This document shows, in pieces, positions 10,287 to 17,192 of a stretch of 23,279 nt of DNA; the stretch's first letter is position 1; each line of letters begins with the position of its first letter. Below the pieces are notes generated by a model that worked only from the letters and a program-made list of their open reading frames with translations, did no database searches and was not told the origin of the DNA. Made by a program: the position numbers and the translations under genes. Origin of the DNA: Pontiellaceae bacterium (lineage in GTDB: Bacteria > Verrucomicrobiota > Kiritimatiellia > Kiritimatiellales > Tichowtungiaceae); assembly GCA_025457785.1 (NCBI GenBank), contig JALOTS010000003.1, forward strand, positions 1-23,279, given 5' to 3'.

Positions 10287-10378
10287 AGTTTTATCAGAAT
10301 AAGTTAGGTCAGAATAATGAAAGGAGAAATCCATGCCTGAGTGAAAATTATTCTGACCGTAATTATTCTGATAAAACT
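10287..10378. repeat. REPIN-like long palindrome with four TCAGAATAA units
   Basis: Arm 1 (10287-10318) and arm 2 (10347-10378) are 32 nt each and pair at 29 positions. The outer 16 bp (AGTTTTATCAGAATAA) and inner 12 bp (GGTCAGAATAAT) are perfect, separated by a 4-nt bulge (GTTA against GTAA). The loop is 28 nt. Each arm carries TCAGAATAA twice in the same direction, so the element has four copies. Two inverted REP-like singlets around a short spacer is the organisation of a REPIN or small MITE. It could instead be a very strong transcription barrier upstream of dnaE. Confidence 0.7.
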
Positions 10379-10439
10379 CTCCGTTTTATGGCTTTGGTCT
10401 CACATTCTACTCATCCCGCCCGCCGGGGAAAGACCGGAG

Positions 10440-10489
10440 TTTTCCGACGTTTGGAAAAACGGTCAAAAAAATTTCCAACCATCGGAAAA
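10440..10489. repeat. Pair of TTTCC...GGAAA palindromes in inverted arrangement
   Basis: TTTCCGACGTTTGGAAA (10441-10457) and TTTCCAACCATCGGAAA (10472-10488) are each imperfect palindromes. They are also close to reverse complements of one another. A third member, TTCCAAAGATTGGAA, lies at 12290-12304. All fit TTCCRANNNTYGGAA or near it, so this looks like a dispersed intergenic motif or a DNA-binding site family. Confidence 0.5.
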
Positions 10490-10597
10490 TCAACCATTTC
10501 ATGAATAGAAAATTTTTCGGGGCGGCGCTCACGACTCCACAACGGAGCCGCCTGTTATCGGTTATCCGTTATCGGGAGTTGCTGAAAAACCACGCTT

Positions 10598-11554
10598 CTA
10601 CTTGATGTATTTTTCTGCGTATTCACGGGACAGCCGCTGACCTTCTTCAATCTGGGCAGGGGTCATGTTTGTTAATATGTTATTCGGCAAGTAATGTACA
10701 TTCCGTTGCCCTTCGTTCACAACCGCAAGCCATGCGTAGGCTTGGACATAATCCTGCGGAACGCCGTTGCCTTCGGCGTAACAGGCATGCAGATAGTTCT
10801 GGGCCAATATATGTCCTTGTTCAGCGGCAAGGCGGAACCATTTCACCGCTTCTACGTAATCCTGCGGAACGCCTTTGCCTTCGTAATAACAGACCCCCAG
10901 ATAGTACTGTGCCCCTGCATAACCCTTTTCAACGGCAAGGCGGAACCATTTCACCGCTTCCACGTAATCCTGCGGAACGCCTTTGCCTTCGTAATAGCAG
11001 AACCCCAGAGAGTACTGGGCCTCTGCATCCCCTTGATCAGCGGCAATGCGGTACCATTTCACCGCTTCTACGTAATCAGAGCCATTGAAATAACAGTCCC
11101 CCAATAATTGTTGTGCATGCACGTACCCTTGATCAGCGGCAAGGCGGAGCCACCTCATCGATTCCTGATTATCCTGCGGTTCGACTCGAAAGTAATAGCA
11201 GACCCCCAAAGAGTATTGCGCTTTTGCCTCTCCCTGCTCTGCGGCAAGGCGGTACCACTTCACCGCTTCCTTATAATCCTGCGGAACGCCTTCTCCATTG
11301 TCATAACAGACCCCCAGATTGTATTGCGCTTTTGCCTCTCCCTGTTCAGCGGCAAGGCGATACCACTTCACCGCATTTTTGTAATCCTGTGAAACGCCAT
11401 TGCCTTTATAATAAACTCTCCCCAGATTGTATTGCGCGGCCGCATCCCCCTGTTCAGCCTTTTGCTTTAAATCCGCAAATTCATCGCCGAAACCCATTAA
11501 AGGCAGGCAGACCATTCCAGTCACCAGCATCACGCAAAGAGATTTGATGTTCAT
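10598..11554 (-). CDS. Exported Sel1-repeat (tetratricopeptide-like) protein
   Basis: 318 aa from the ATG at 11554, chosen because AAAGGG sits 5 nt upstream and because the product then begins with a signal peptide (MNIKSLCVMLVTGMVCLPLMGFG). A start at 11605 would add 17 residues before it. After the signal come seven Sel1 repeats of about 36 residues, for example AQYNLGVCYDNGEGVPQDY followed by AVKWYRLAAEQGE. Unit 4 is shortened (VHAQQLLGDCYFNGSDY) and the last is degenerate. The C-terminus is a short charged helix ending EYAEKYIK. Sel1 proteins act as protein-interaction scaffolds, often in the periplasm or in envelope signalling; the partner here is unknown. It stands alone, and its stop codon is TAG. 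Confidence 0.93.
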   Translation of the reverse strand: MNIKSLCVMLVTGMVCLPLMGFGDEFADLKQKAEQGDAAAQYNLGRVYYKGNGVSQDYKNAVKWYRLAAEQGEAKAQYNLGVCYDNGEGVPQDYKEAVKWYRLAAEQGEAKAQYSLGVCYYFRVEPQDNQESMRWLRLAADQGYVHAQQLLGDCYFNGSDYVEAVKWYRIAADQGDAEAQYSLGFCYYEGKGVPQDYVEAVKWFRLAVEKGYAGAQYYLGVCYYEGKGVPQDYVEAVKWFRLAAEQGHILAQNYLHACYAEGNGVPQDYVQAYAWLAVVNEGQRNVHYLPNNILTNMTPAQIEEGQRLSREYAEKYIK

Positions 11555-11660
11555 AAACGCCCTTTCATTGCGCGAACCATACGCCAACCCCCTGAAATAC
11601 ATCAAGATTTAAGGGCGGGAGTCCCTTCGCGGTTAAAACAATATTTCATCCGAAAAAAGT

Positions 11661-11711
11661 AAAACGAGCGTCCCGCTCGTTTTCCGCCTGCGGCGGATCT
11701 GCCGGAGGCAG
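11661..11711. terminator. Cluster of three short hairpins, the first terminator-like on both strands
   Basis: AAAACGAGCG (11661-11670) and CGCTCGTTTT (11674-11683) form a perfect 10-bp stem with a 3-nt loop, symmetrical with A/T tails, so it could terminate in either direction. It is followed by CCGCC-TGC-GGCGG (11684-11696) and CTGCC-GGA-GGCAG (11699-11711). Both lie 5' of the Sel1 gene, where they would insulate it from transcription out of the decayed region. Confidence 0.5.
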
Positions 11712-11787
11712 AAAGCAAGTGAGATGCCTGCTTTTATCAATAACATAACGACCGGGTTGCCTGCTTAGTTCCTCTCTCTTCAAATCG

Positions 11788-11847
11788 GGGCAAAAGGTCA
11801 GCTCGTGCATTGGATCAGGGCAAAAGGTCAGCCCGTGCATTGGATCA
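11788..11847. repeat. 30-bp tandem duplication (two copies)
   Basis: The units 11788-11817 and 11818-11847 differ by one base (GCTCGTGC versus GCCCGTGC). The core AAGGTCAGCCCGTGCATTGG of the second unit recurs inverted at 12101-12130, so the unit flanks the transposase remnant on both sides. Confidence 0.85.
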
Positions 11848-11849
11848 TT

Positions 11850-12058
11850 ATTTCTTTTATTCCCTGCATTTGGCATCCGCTCCTCTCGTGCAGAGCCGAA
11901 AAAAACAGCCGGTGCCCATCCCCTTTTTTACAATGAACCGCCTGCGATGCCGAGTCGCCGTACAAACGGGCCGGTTTAAAAACCGACTGTCCGTTATTCC
12001 CCCGGCACATTATAGGATATACCGCTCCTTTATATTCATGTCGTACTGATCTTTGCAT
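11850..12058 (-). pseudogene. Remnant of a REP-associated tyrosine transposase (RAYT, Y1_Tnp family)
   Basis: From 12058 the minus strand reads MQRSVRHEYKGAVYPIMC, then RGNNGQSVF. This matches the family's N-terminal pattern of R-x-E-Y-x-G-A-x-Y-H-(x)n-R-G-N-(x)n-Q-x-x-F, with the usual YH changed to YP. After about 16 unrelated residues, GDGHRLFFSALHERSGCQMQ resembles the next conserved block of RAYTs. The expected NHxH motif and the catalytic Tyr are absent: the frame runs out into the tandem repeat at 11847. It is too short and altered to be active. Inverted copies of one sequence flank it (11818-11847 and 12101-12130), consistent with a decayed REP/RAYT unit. Confidence 0.65.
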
Positions 12059-12100
12059 GCGATCACCATACGATTTCAAACCGGCAAATTAACTTTAAAA

Positions 12101-12130
12101 TTGACCCAATGCACGGGCTGACCTTTACCC
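12101..12130. repeat. Inverted third copy of the 30-bp unit
   Basis: The reverse complement contains AAGGTCAGCCCGTGCATTGG, identical to the core of the unit at 11818-11847, with small differences at the ends. It marks the right limit of the transposase remnant and the exact point where Fic similarity stops. Confidence 0.75.
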
Positions 12131-12273
12131 GTAATGAACCAAAAGTGAGCCAGCGCCGCTTTCAAAACCGGGTCCATATCGGACTCGGAGTTGAACCGGT
12201 TCCAGAACCCCGCCATTTCTTTCGGGACACGTTCCGCATCGGGCGCTTCGCAATGAATTTTTTCATAACCCAT
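12130..12273 (-). pseudogene. Fragment of a Fic/DOC-family protein (region just before the catalytic loop)
   Basis: Reading minus from 12273 gives MGYEKIHCEAPDAERVPKEM and then a segment ending DPVLKAALAHFWFIT. This is the conserved helix of Fic proteins that immediately precedes the HPFxDGNGR catalytic loop. The loop itself is missing: after WFIT the frame enters the 30-bp repeat (GKGQPVHW). On the 5' side a stop codon directly precedes the first Met, and dispersed-type intergenic sequence begins there. The fragment is therefore cut at both ends and cannot AMPylate. Intact Fic proteins of this kind modify target proteins and often act in toxin-antitoxin pairs. Confidence 0.8.
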
Positions 12274-12552
12274 TTAACCGCAGAGAAAATTCCAAAGATT
12301 GGAAGAGGTTTGGCCGCGAAAAACACAAAAACGCAAAGTTTCCGATGTCCGGGAAACCGTATGCTTGATTGCGAGAGCCCATTTTTTTGAAAAATGCCAT
12401 AAATTACGGGCTGGTACCTTTTCCGGTTTGAATTGCTTTTCGGTGCCGGTTCCGGATGCGCGATATTGAAGGAGTACTCGTTTTTATGTTTCCATGTCTT
12501 GGAAAACATCAGGAAAAATGATTCGATCGCGTTCCACTTAACGGGAGGATTT

Positions 12553-13197
12553 ATGTTTACAGGGATTATTCAGAGGCTCGGGACGGTTTTAGATGTCAAA
12601 ATGCACGGCGCAGCAGGGCGTATTGCGCTCAAACCGAACCGCCCGTTCGATGCTCCGGTTCGTCTGGGCGACAGCATTGCCGTGAACGGCACCTGTTTAA
12701 CCGTTGCGGCAATCGAGGGTGATGCCTTTTGTTTCGACGTTCTGACAGAAACGTTTGATAAAACCAATCTCGGCGAAAAAACACCGGGCAGCGTTGTGAA
12801 TCTGGAGCGGGCGCTGGCTCTGGGCGATACGCTCGGCGGACATATCGTAACCGGTCATGTGGACGGTACCGGCAGGGTGCGGCGGATCGATCAGGTCGAC
12901 CGCGACTGGAAGTTTGAAATTGAATGCCCGAAAGACCTGCTCATGCTGATGGTTTACAAGGGCTCGATTGCGCTGAACGGGATTTCGCTGACGGTTGCGG
13001 AGTTGAAGGATGATGGATTTGTTGTTCATATTATTCCCCATACGCTCGAAGAAACGGATATGTCCGGATTTAAACCGGGAACCAAGGTGAATCTGGAGGC
13101 CGATATTCTCGGGAAGCATGTCCAGCGTATCCTTGAATTCGGCGGCGGACAGAATTACCGGGTCAGTTTTGAAAACATACGCACAGGAGGAAATTAA
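12553..13197 (+). CDS. ribE: Riboflavin synthase, alpha chain
   Basis: 214 aa. Catalyses the dismutation of two 6,7-dimethyl-8-ribityllumazine molecules to riboflavin. It begins with the family signature MFTGIIQRLGTV. Two lumazine-binding (beta-barrel) domains are evident as an internal repeat: the first carries VNGTCLTVA and the second LNGISLTVAEL, with GGHIVTGHVDGTG at the start of the second. The C-terminal trimerisation helix follows GTKVNLEADILGKHV. GGGAGG lies about 6 nt before the ATG. Its stop codon abuts the pyrE start, so the two are co-transcribed. No FMN riboswitch consensus was found upstream. Also called ribC in some species. Confidence 0.95.
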   Translation: MFTGIIQRLGTVLDVKMHGAAGRIALKPNRPFDAPVRLGDSIAVNGTCLTVAAIEGDAFCFDVLTETFDKTNLGEKTPGSVVNLERALALGDTLGGHIVTGHVDGTGRVRRIDQVDRDWKFEIECPKDLLMLMVYKGSIALNGISLTVAELKDDGFVVHIIPHTLEETDMSGFKPGTKVNLEADILGKHVQRILEFGGGQNYRVSFENIRTGGN

Positions 13198-13773
13198 ATG
13201 AAGGATGCAGATTTGCTTAAACTGTTTGAAGATACCAGCGCCTTGCTGAACGGGCACTTCGAGCTTCGTTCCGGCCTCCATTCGGATCGCTTTTTTCAGT
13301 GTGCGCTGCTTTTGCAGTATCCCCGCATCGCCGGTCAGGTGTGCGAGGCGCTGGTTGAGAAAATGAAAACGGTTCTCGGAAAACTCGAGGTGGACACCGT
13401 GATTGCTCCGGCGCTGGGCGGAATTTCGGTCGGACATGAAGCGGCCCGTTCGCTCGGGGTCCGCTTTATTTTTGCAGAGAAAAACGAAGCCAAGGCGCTG
13501 ACGATGCGCCGGTTTAAAATCGAAAAGGGCGAGCGGTTTCTGGTTGCGGAAGATGTGATCACCCGCGGCGGACGGGTTCAGGAAACCATCGACATCGTTC
13601 TGCAGAACGGCGGAATCGTGGAGGCTGTCGGTGTGCTGGTCGATCGCAGCGGCGGCAAGGCGAAATTTGACTTCCCGACGGTCAGCCTGCTCCGCATCGA
13701 ACCGGTCACCTGGGAGCCGTCCGAATGCCCGTTGTGCAGACAGGGACTGCCTCTGGTTCATCCCGGGAGTTGA
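13198..13773 (+). CDS. pyrE: Orotate phosphoribosyltransferase
   Basis: 191 aa. Makes orotidine 5'-phosphate from orotate and PRPP in pyrimidine synthesis. The PRPP-binding loop is FLVAEDVITRGG; the more common form is VxVVEDVxTTGGS, so Thr-Gly here is Arg-Gly. The N-terminus has the substrate-binding SGLHSDRFFQCA, matching the usual SGxHSxxYxxK region with Gln in place of the usual Lys. Length is normal. AGGAGG precedes the ATG by 7 nt inside the end of ribE, giving a 0-nt junction. The downstream hydrolase starts 25 bp later. Confidence 0.9.
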   Translation: MKDADLLKLFEDTSALLNGHFELRSGLHSDRFFQCALLLQYPRIAGQVCEALVEKMKTVLGKLEVDTVIAPALGGISVGHEAARSLGVRFIFAEKNEAKALTMRRFKIEKGERFLVAEDVITRGGRVQETIDIVLQNGGIVEAVGVLVDRSGGKAKFDFPTVSLLRIEPVTWEPSECPLCRQGLPLVHPGS

Positions 13774-13798
13774 GAATGATTTAAACCAAGGCGGTCTT

Positions 13799-14833
13799 AT
13801 GTGCAATTGTTTCAATGGAATTTTGATTGGTGTCATCCTGTTCTGTTCCGCGTTGAATGCACAGGACTATACGCCCGGGAAGATGGTTTCTGAGATCGTC
13901 TGCGAAAAGGATTCCGCCGCTTCATATATTTTGTATTTGCCGAGGTGTTATGACTCTGCGCGGGAGGAAAAATGGCCGGTGATGTTTGTGATGGCGCCAA
14001 AAGGAGGAAGCGAGGCCAGACTTCAGCTTTACGTTCCGGGAGCGGATCAATGCGGATGGATTCTTGCCATGTCGATACAATCAAAAAACGGGTATGCCGG
14101 TTCATCTAAAGCCATTCAGGCGATGGTGGATGATGTGTTTAAGCGGTTTCCGGTAAACAAAAGACGTTGTTATGCCTCCGGTTTTTCCGGCGGTGCGCGC
14201 GAGGCGTTCCGGCTGTCCAGCGAGATGCCTGGCAGTATGGTCGGAATTATTCCCTGCGGAGCGGGGGATTCCGGGCACGAGGTAAACACCCGTGTGCTGG
14301 TGTATGGATTGTCCGGCGCAATCTGTCCCAACCGGCAGGAGATGGCAAAAACGTTTTCTGAGCGGATTAAAAAGCAGGGAGTTCTGCGGTTTTTCCCCGG
14401 AAAACATGTTTGGCCGGATGAAACTCGTCTTCTCGAAGCGATGGTTTGGATGAACGGACAGTATTTTGAAAAGCAGCGTCGGGCTGATGAAGCGGAACTT
14501 GCGGAGTTTTCCGCAAAACTGTTGGCCGATATCAAAGCGAATCACGGGAATAAACCGGACGCGTATGAGCTTTGCCGGATTTTGGCGGGCATTAAAAAAG
14601 CCCCGGCTGCGGACGAGGCAGGCCAATTGCTGATGGAAATGGAGAAAGACCCGACGGTTAAAACCTATCAGGATGCTATGAAAGATGTCGCCGGTTTTTC
14701 AGAGAAATATTTCAGCGGAGGCCTTGCAAACACGGAAGAGGCCGAAATGGAGTCTCTGAAACTGGCCGAAAAATATACAAACACCCCTTACGTTGAACTG
14801 ATGACGGGGTTAGGCAAAACGGCCAAGTGGTAA
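13799..14833 (+). CDS. Exported alpha/beta-hydrolase (esterase-like)
   Basis: 344 aa from the ATG at 13799, preceded by AAGG 9 nt upstream. In-frame sequence further upstream is the other-frame reading of pyrE. Residues 1-21 (MCNCFNGILIGVILFCSALNA) form a signal peptide. The domain resembles PHB depolymerase/feruloyl-esterase-type hydrolases: SYILYLPRCYDSAREEKWPV at the start, the nucleophile elbow GFSGG with Ser130, and a likely catalytic His in GKHVWPDE. The C-terminal 100 residues are helical and charged, with no recognised domain. The substrate is unknown. Spacing of 25 bp after pyrE suggests read-through transcription rather than a functional link. A GC-rich 8-bp hairpin (14870-14877 with 14898-14905) follows without a T-run. 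Confidence 0.8.
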   Translation: MCNCFNGILIGVILFCSALNAQDYTPGKMVSEIVCEKDSAASYILYLPRCYDSAREEKWPVMFVMAPKGGSEARLQLYVPGADQCGWILAMSIQSKNGYAGSSKAIQAMVDDVFKRFPVNKRRCYASGFSGGAREAFRLSSEMPGSMVGIIPCGAGDSGHEVNTRVLVYGLSGAICPNRQEMAKTFSERIKKQGVLRFFPGKHVWPDETRLLEAMVWMNGQYFEKQRRADEAELAEFSAKLLADIKANHGNKPDAYELCRILAGIKKAPAADEAGQLLMEMEKDPTVKTYQDAMKDVAGFSEKYFSGGLANTEEAEMESLKLAEKYTNTPYVELMTGLGKTAKW

Positions 14834-15356
14834 CCGTCCTGCAGATTGAAATAAACAAGGACGCAGAGCGCCGCCGCAACCGGATGACTTCTGATCAGCG
14901 GCGGCCTTGACTGGAGGAAGCCTCTGCGGTTTATTTTGAACTGCAAAAAAGCCGGAAAAAAGGCAGGGCGAATTTTTATAATAAACGAATCCATTACAGG
15001 GAAATGATTTAGAAAAATATTCTGATAACATCCTGCTCTGTACGCTCCACTTGGAGCATGAAATTTACCACAAAACCTATAGAGCAGGATGTCTTGAAGA
15101 TATTCCCAAACCGCGATAAATTCTTGTATAACCCCTTGAAACAGAAACTTACTGCAAAGAACAGAATGAGCCTGGTTATATTATTGGTTGATATTTTTGT
15201 GATTCGATTTTTGAAGAAGAGGATGGTAAAAAACGGTTGAAAATGGAAATGAGAAACAGAACTTGGATCCTGCTCGAATAACGCCCGGCAATGAAGATAA
15301 ACTTGATTCCCACGAGGATCCTTTCAGACGTTGGCATGTCGTTATCCGGAGAGAAT
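14834..15356. other. 523-bp interval without a supported gene, AT-rich, with nested inverted repeats
   Basis: Besides the hairpin at 14870-14905 it contains the 12-bp inverted repeat 15028-15092. A 60-codon frame at 15058-15240 and open stretches at 15170-15290 have no recognisable similarity and lack a convincing RBS. The composition is clearly more AT-rich than the flanking genes, as in decayed or acquired DNA. Confidence 0.5.
15028..15092. repeat. 12-bp inverted repeat enclosing a second perfect hairpin
   Basis: ACATCCTGCTCT (15028-15039) pairs with AGAGCAGGATGT (15081-15092) across 41 nt. Inside lies GCTCCA-CT-TGGAGC (15044-15057), ending one base before an ATG at 15058. The nested fold could be a small structured RNA, an operator, or the remnant of a mobile-element end. 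Confidence 0.5.
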
Positions 15357-15950
15357 ATGAATATACCTGACCCGCCGAGAAACTCACAGATCCAGACTAA
15401 ATCGGAGCTGAATGGCATTACCCTGTTCTGGAAAAAACCGAGCGGAGGGCCGTTCCGCTATTTTATCATCCTCTTTCTGTGTTTCTGGCTGTGCGGATGG
15501 TTTGCGGGCTTCGTGTCTGTCGGGTCGCAATTGCTCTCCGGCAAGTTCACGCTCTTTCTTGCCGTTTGGCTGGGCGGCTGGACACTGGGCGGCATCTTTG
15601 CCGGTGCTATGATCTATCTGCTTCTCCGTCCCCAAAAGCCGGAATCGGTTACGCTGGAGCGTAACCGATTCAAATACGACACGGGCTCAGCCCCCATGAA
15701 CTTCATGAATCCGTACTGCATGATGAGGAAGAAGCAAAATGTAATGAACCCATTCTCGCTAATGTTTCAGAAGAGGAAAACCTACGAACTGTCCCGGGCC
15801 GAGTGTCCCGAGTTCGTTCTTGAAGGGTTGGGAGATGATCAACGCCTTCGATTTGATGATGGTGCAGACCGAATCACAATTGGCGAATGTCTCAAAGAGC
15901 CCGAACGTGAGTGGCTGACCGAAGTTCTGAACACATGGAGGACCGGATAA
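15357..15950 (+). CDS. Conserved two-helix membrane protein of unknown function
   Basis: 197 aa from the ATG at 15357, which has GGAG 5 nt upstream; in-frame ATGs at 15336 and 15291 are less well placed. Two hydrophobic helices follow a short cytosolic N-terminus (FRYFIILFLCFWLCGWFAGF and LFLAVWLGGWTLGGIFAGAM). A soluble C-terminal region follows, ending in RITIGECLKEPEREWLTEVL. The Trp-Leu-Gly-Gly-Trp and EPEREWL segments recall a hypothetical protein family I associate with Planctomycetes and Verrucomicrobia; I cannot assign a function. It is followed at 76 bp by another small membrane protein on the same strand. Confidence 0.75.
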   Translation: MNIPDPPRNSQIQTKSELNGITLFWKKPSGGPFRYFIILFLCFWLCGWFAGFVSVGSQLLSGKFTLFLAVWLGGWTLGGIFAGAMIYLLLRPQKPESVTLERNRFKYDTGSAPMNFMNPYCMMRKKQNVMNPFSLMFQKRKTYELSRAECPEFVLEGLGDDQRLRFDDGADRITIGECLKEPEREWLTEVLNTWRTG

Positions 15951-16026
15951 CAAACGCCTGAACCTTATCGAAAAATGCGCACAGTTTTTGAAAGGGCGGC
16001 TTTACGTTTACAGAAAGGATGAAAAA

Positions 16027-16353
16027 ATGAGCAATGGAGCCATGTGGGGATGGATCGGCGGAATCGCCGGCAGCGTTCTTGGTCTCGCCGGAGGGATCAT
16101 CGGAACGTATTTCAGTATCAGGAACACCAACGGTCCGCTTGAGCGTTCCTTTATGATCAAGTCGGCCGTCGTATGCTGGATTGCGATTTTGATTTTCCTC
16201 GGTTTGCTTCTCGGCTTACCCGATCCGTACCGGTACTTCATGTGGATTCCATACAGCATTCTTCTCCCGTTGGGCATCATCTGCGGCAACCGGCGGCAAC
16301 AGGCCATCAGACAACAGGAATCGCAAAAAGAGCAGGTGGACGGTACGCGATAA
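16027..16353 (+). CDS. Small three-helix membrane protein of unknown function
   Basis: 108 aa from the ATG at 16027 (AAAGG upstream). A Gly-rich first helix (MWGWIGGIAGSVLGLAGGII) is followed by two more (VVCWIAILIFLGLLLGL and FMWIPYSILLPLGIICG) and a Gln/Arg-rich basic tail. The arrangement resembles small hypothetical membrane proteins recurrent in PVC bacteria; no function is known to me. The adjacent two-helix protein and this one may be a pair, but that rests only on proximity. Confidence 0.75.
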   Translation: MSNGAMWGWIGGIAGSVLGLAGGIIGTYFSIRNTNGPLERSFMIKSAVVCWIAILIFLGLLLGLPDPYRYFMWIPYSILLPLGIICGNRRQQAIRQQESQKEQVDGTR

Positions 16354-16396
16354 ACCGTGCCCGCCACCTGCGACGTCGGCTTCGGACGGGAAAAAG

Positions 16397-16969
16397 ATGA
16401 AATACGACATCGCAGACTATCAACCCTCGGATCAGGAAAACTTAATCCGATTCTTCCGGAACGTGTTCTCTGAGATGGGATTTGGGTTTGATCTGACATC
16501 GAAAGATCAGGATCTGACCCGGATTCCGAATGAATACCAGGCCGGCGGCGGACTCTTCCTCATGGCAAAGGAAGAAGATTTGATCGTCGGGACAATCGGT
16601 CTGCGCAGAGTCAATGACGCCACATACGAACTCAAGCGTTTCTATGTCCTGAAGACACACCGGCAAAACGGAATCGGATCTCATCTTCTGAGTAAGGTGA
16701 TTGAGCACGTCAACCGGCACATCGGAGCATGTATTCGATTGGACACCTCTCGCAGATCTCCTGAAGCTGTTTCCCTCTTCGGAGCATACGGGTTCGTCGA
16801 GACTGAACGCTTCAACGATGACCCTTTTGCCGAGATCTTTATGGAATTGAAAATAACCGGAGCCAATATTTATTTAGATTCTTCGAACGAAAAATCTAAC
16901 GTCGAGACAGGTTCTATGAAAAATTCGGATTCATTGTGCGGCCAAATGAGACGTTTGGACCGGGAATGA
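16397..16969 (+). CDS. GNAT-family N-acetyltransferase with an aberrant C-terminal tail
   Basis: 190 aa. The acetyl-CoA-binding motif A is visible as ELKRFYVLKTHRQNGIGSHL (Arg/Gln-x-x-Gly-x-Gly), and motif B as SPEAVSLFGAYGFVETERF. The fold is complete at about residue 152 (FAEIFMELKI). The remaining 38 residues (from TGANIYLDSS) are hydrophilic and unlike GNATs. Their DNA, read in another frame, encodes the C-terminus of a second GNAT (16906-17001). The tail is probably the result of deletion or fusion that removed the native stop. The acceptor substrate is unknown. It starts 43 bp after the small membrane protein. Confidence 0.85.
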   Translation: MKYDIADYQPSDQENLIRFFRNVFSEMGFGFDLTSKDQDLTRIPNEYQAGGGLFLMAKEEDLIVGTIGLRRVNDATYELKRFYVLKTHRQNGIGSHLLSKVIEHVNRHIGACIRLDTSRRSPEAVSLFGAYGFVETERFNDDPFAEIFMELKITGANIYLDSSNEKSNVETGSMKNSDSLCGQMRRLDRE

Positions 16970-17001
16970 TGCTCATTCACAGGGAGCCGGAACAGAAATG
17001 A
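16903..17001 (+). pseudogene. C-terminal remnant of a second GNAT acetyltransferase
   Basis: In the frame ending at TGA 16999-17001 the DNA reads DRFYEKFGFIVRP, then NETFGPGMMLIHREPEQK. FYEKxGF with a following Gly-Pro-Gly-Met is the usual end of a GNAT domain. A stop lies immediately upstream in that frame, and the stretch overlaps the out-of-frame tail of the preceding gene. Its stop overlaps the PhzF start (ATGA), so it was once translationally coupled to that gene. Confidence 0.7.
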
Positions 17002-17165
17002 AACTGCCCATCTATCAGCTTGACGCTTTTGCGAATGCGCCGTTCGAGGGGAATCCTGCGGCTGTGTGTCCGTTGGTGAATTGGCTGCCCGACACATTGA
17101 TGCAGTCCATCGCGGAGGAGAACAACCTTGCGGAGACGGCCTTCTATAGAATGGCACTTAGTTAA
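16998..17165 (+). pseudogene. N-terminal fragment of a PhzF-family epimerase/isomerase
   Basis: The 55-codon frame reads MKLPIYQLDAFANAPFEGNP and then contains LPDTLMQSIAEENNLAETAF. This matches the first 50 residues of PhzF-like proteins, including the putative catalytic Glu46 in AETAF. Normal family members are about 260-300 residues. Similarity stops at codon 50 (about 17147), and the frame ends after MALS. Downstream is non-coding DNA with inverted repeats, so the gene was truncated by insertion or deletion. No other PhzF segment is visible before 17438. Confidence 0.85.
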
Positions 17166-17192
17166 GCCTTTTTCCATGGGTGGGCGACAACG

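Larger units (their letters stand above)
10240..10597. other. Gene-free 358-bp interval carrying several short repeats
   Basis: No credible ORF. It holds the REPIN-like palindrome (10287-10378), a pair of TTTCC/GGAAA palindromes (10440-10489) and a short 7-nt tandem (GTTATCG, GTTATCC, GTTATCG at 10554-10574). The promoter of dnaE must lie at its left end, but no convincing -35/-10 pair was seen. Confidence 0.6.
11555..12552. other. 998-bp region of decayed fragments and repeats between the Sel1 gene and ribE
   Basis: No intact gene. From left to right: a run of hairpins (11661-11711), a 30-bp tandem duplication (11788-11847), a RAYT transposase remnant (about 11850-12058, minus), an inverted copy of the tandem unit (12101-12130), a Fic-domain remnant (12130-12273, minus), and a stretch with TTCCAAAGATTGGAA and A-rich phrases of the type dispersed between genes (12275-12340). 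Nothing interpretable was seen in 12340-12540 apart from the leader of ribE. Confidence 0.65.

Noticed and set aside
12340..12552. FMN riboswitch upstream of ribE
   Set aside because: The conserved FMN-element helices and the AGGGGCAGGG-type signature are absent.
12697..13836. 379-codon minus-strand frame across ribE and pyrE
   Set aside because: It overlaps two conserved genes completely, and its sequence is explained by their codon usage.
15058..15240. 60-codon frame starting MKFTTKPIEQDV
   Set aside because: No RBS, no similarity, and its start lies in a nested inverted repeat. It may be a decayed gene, but the evidence is too thin.
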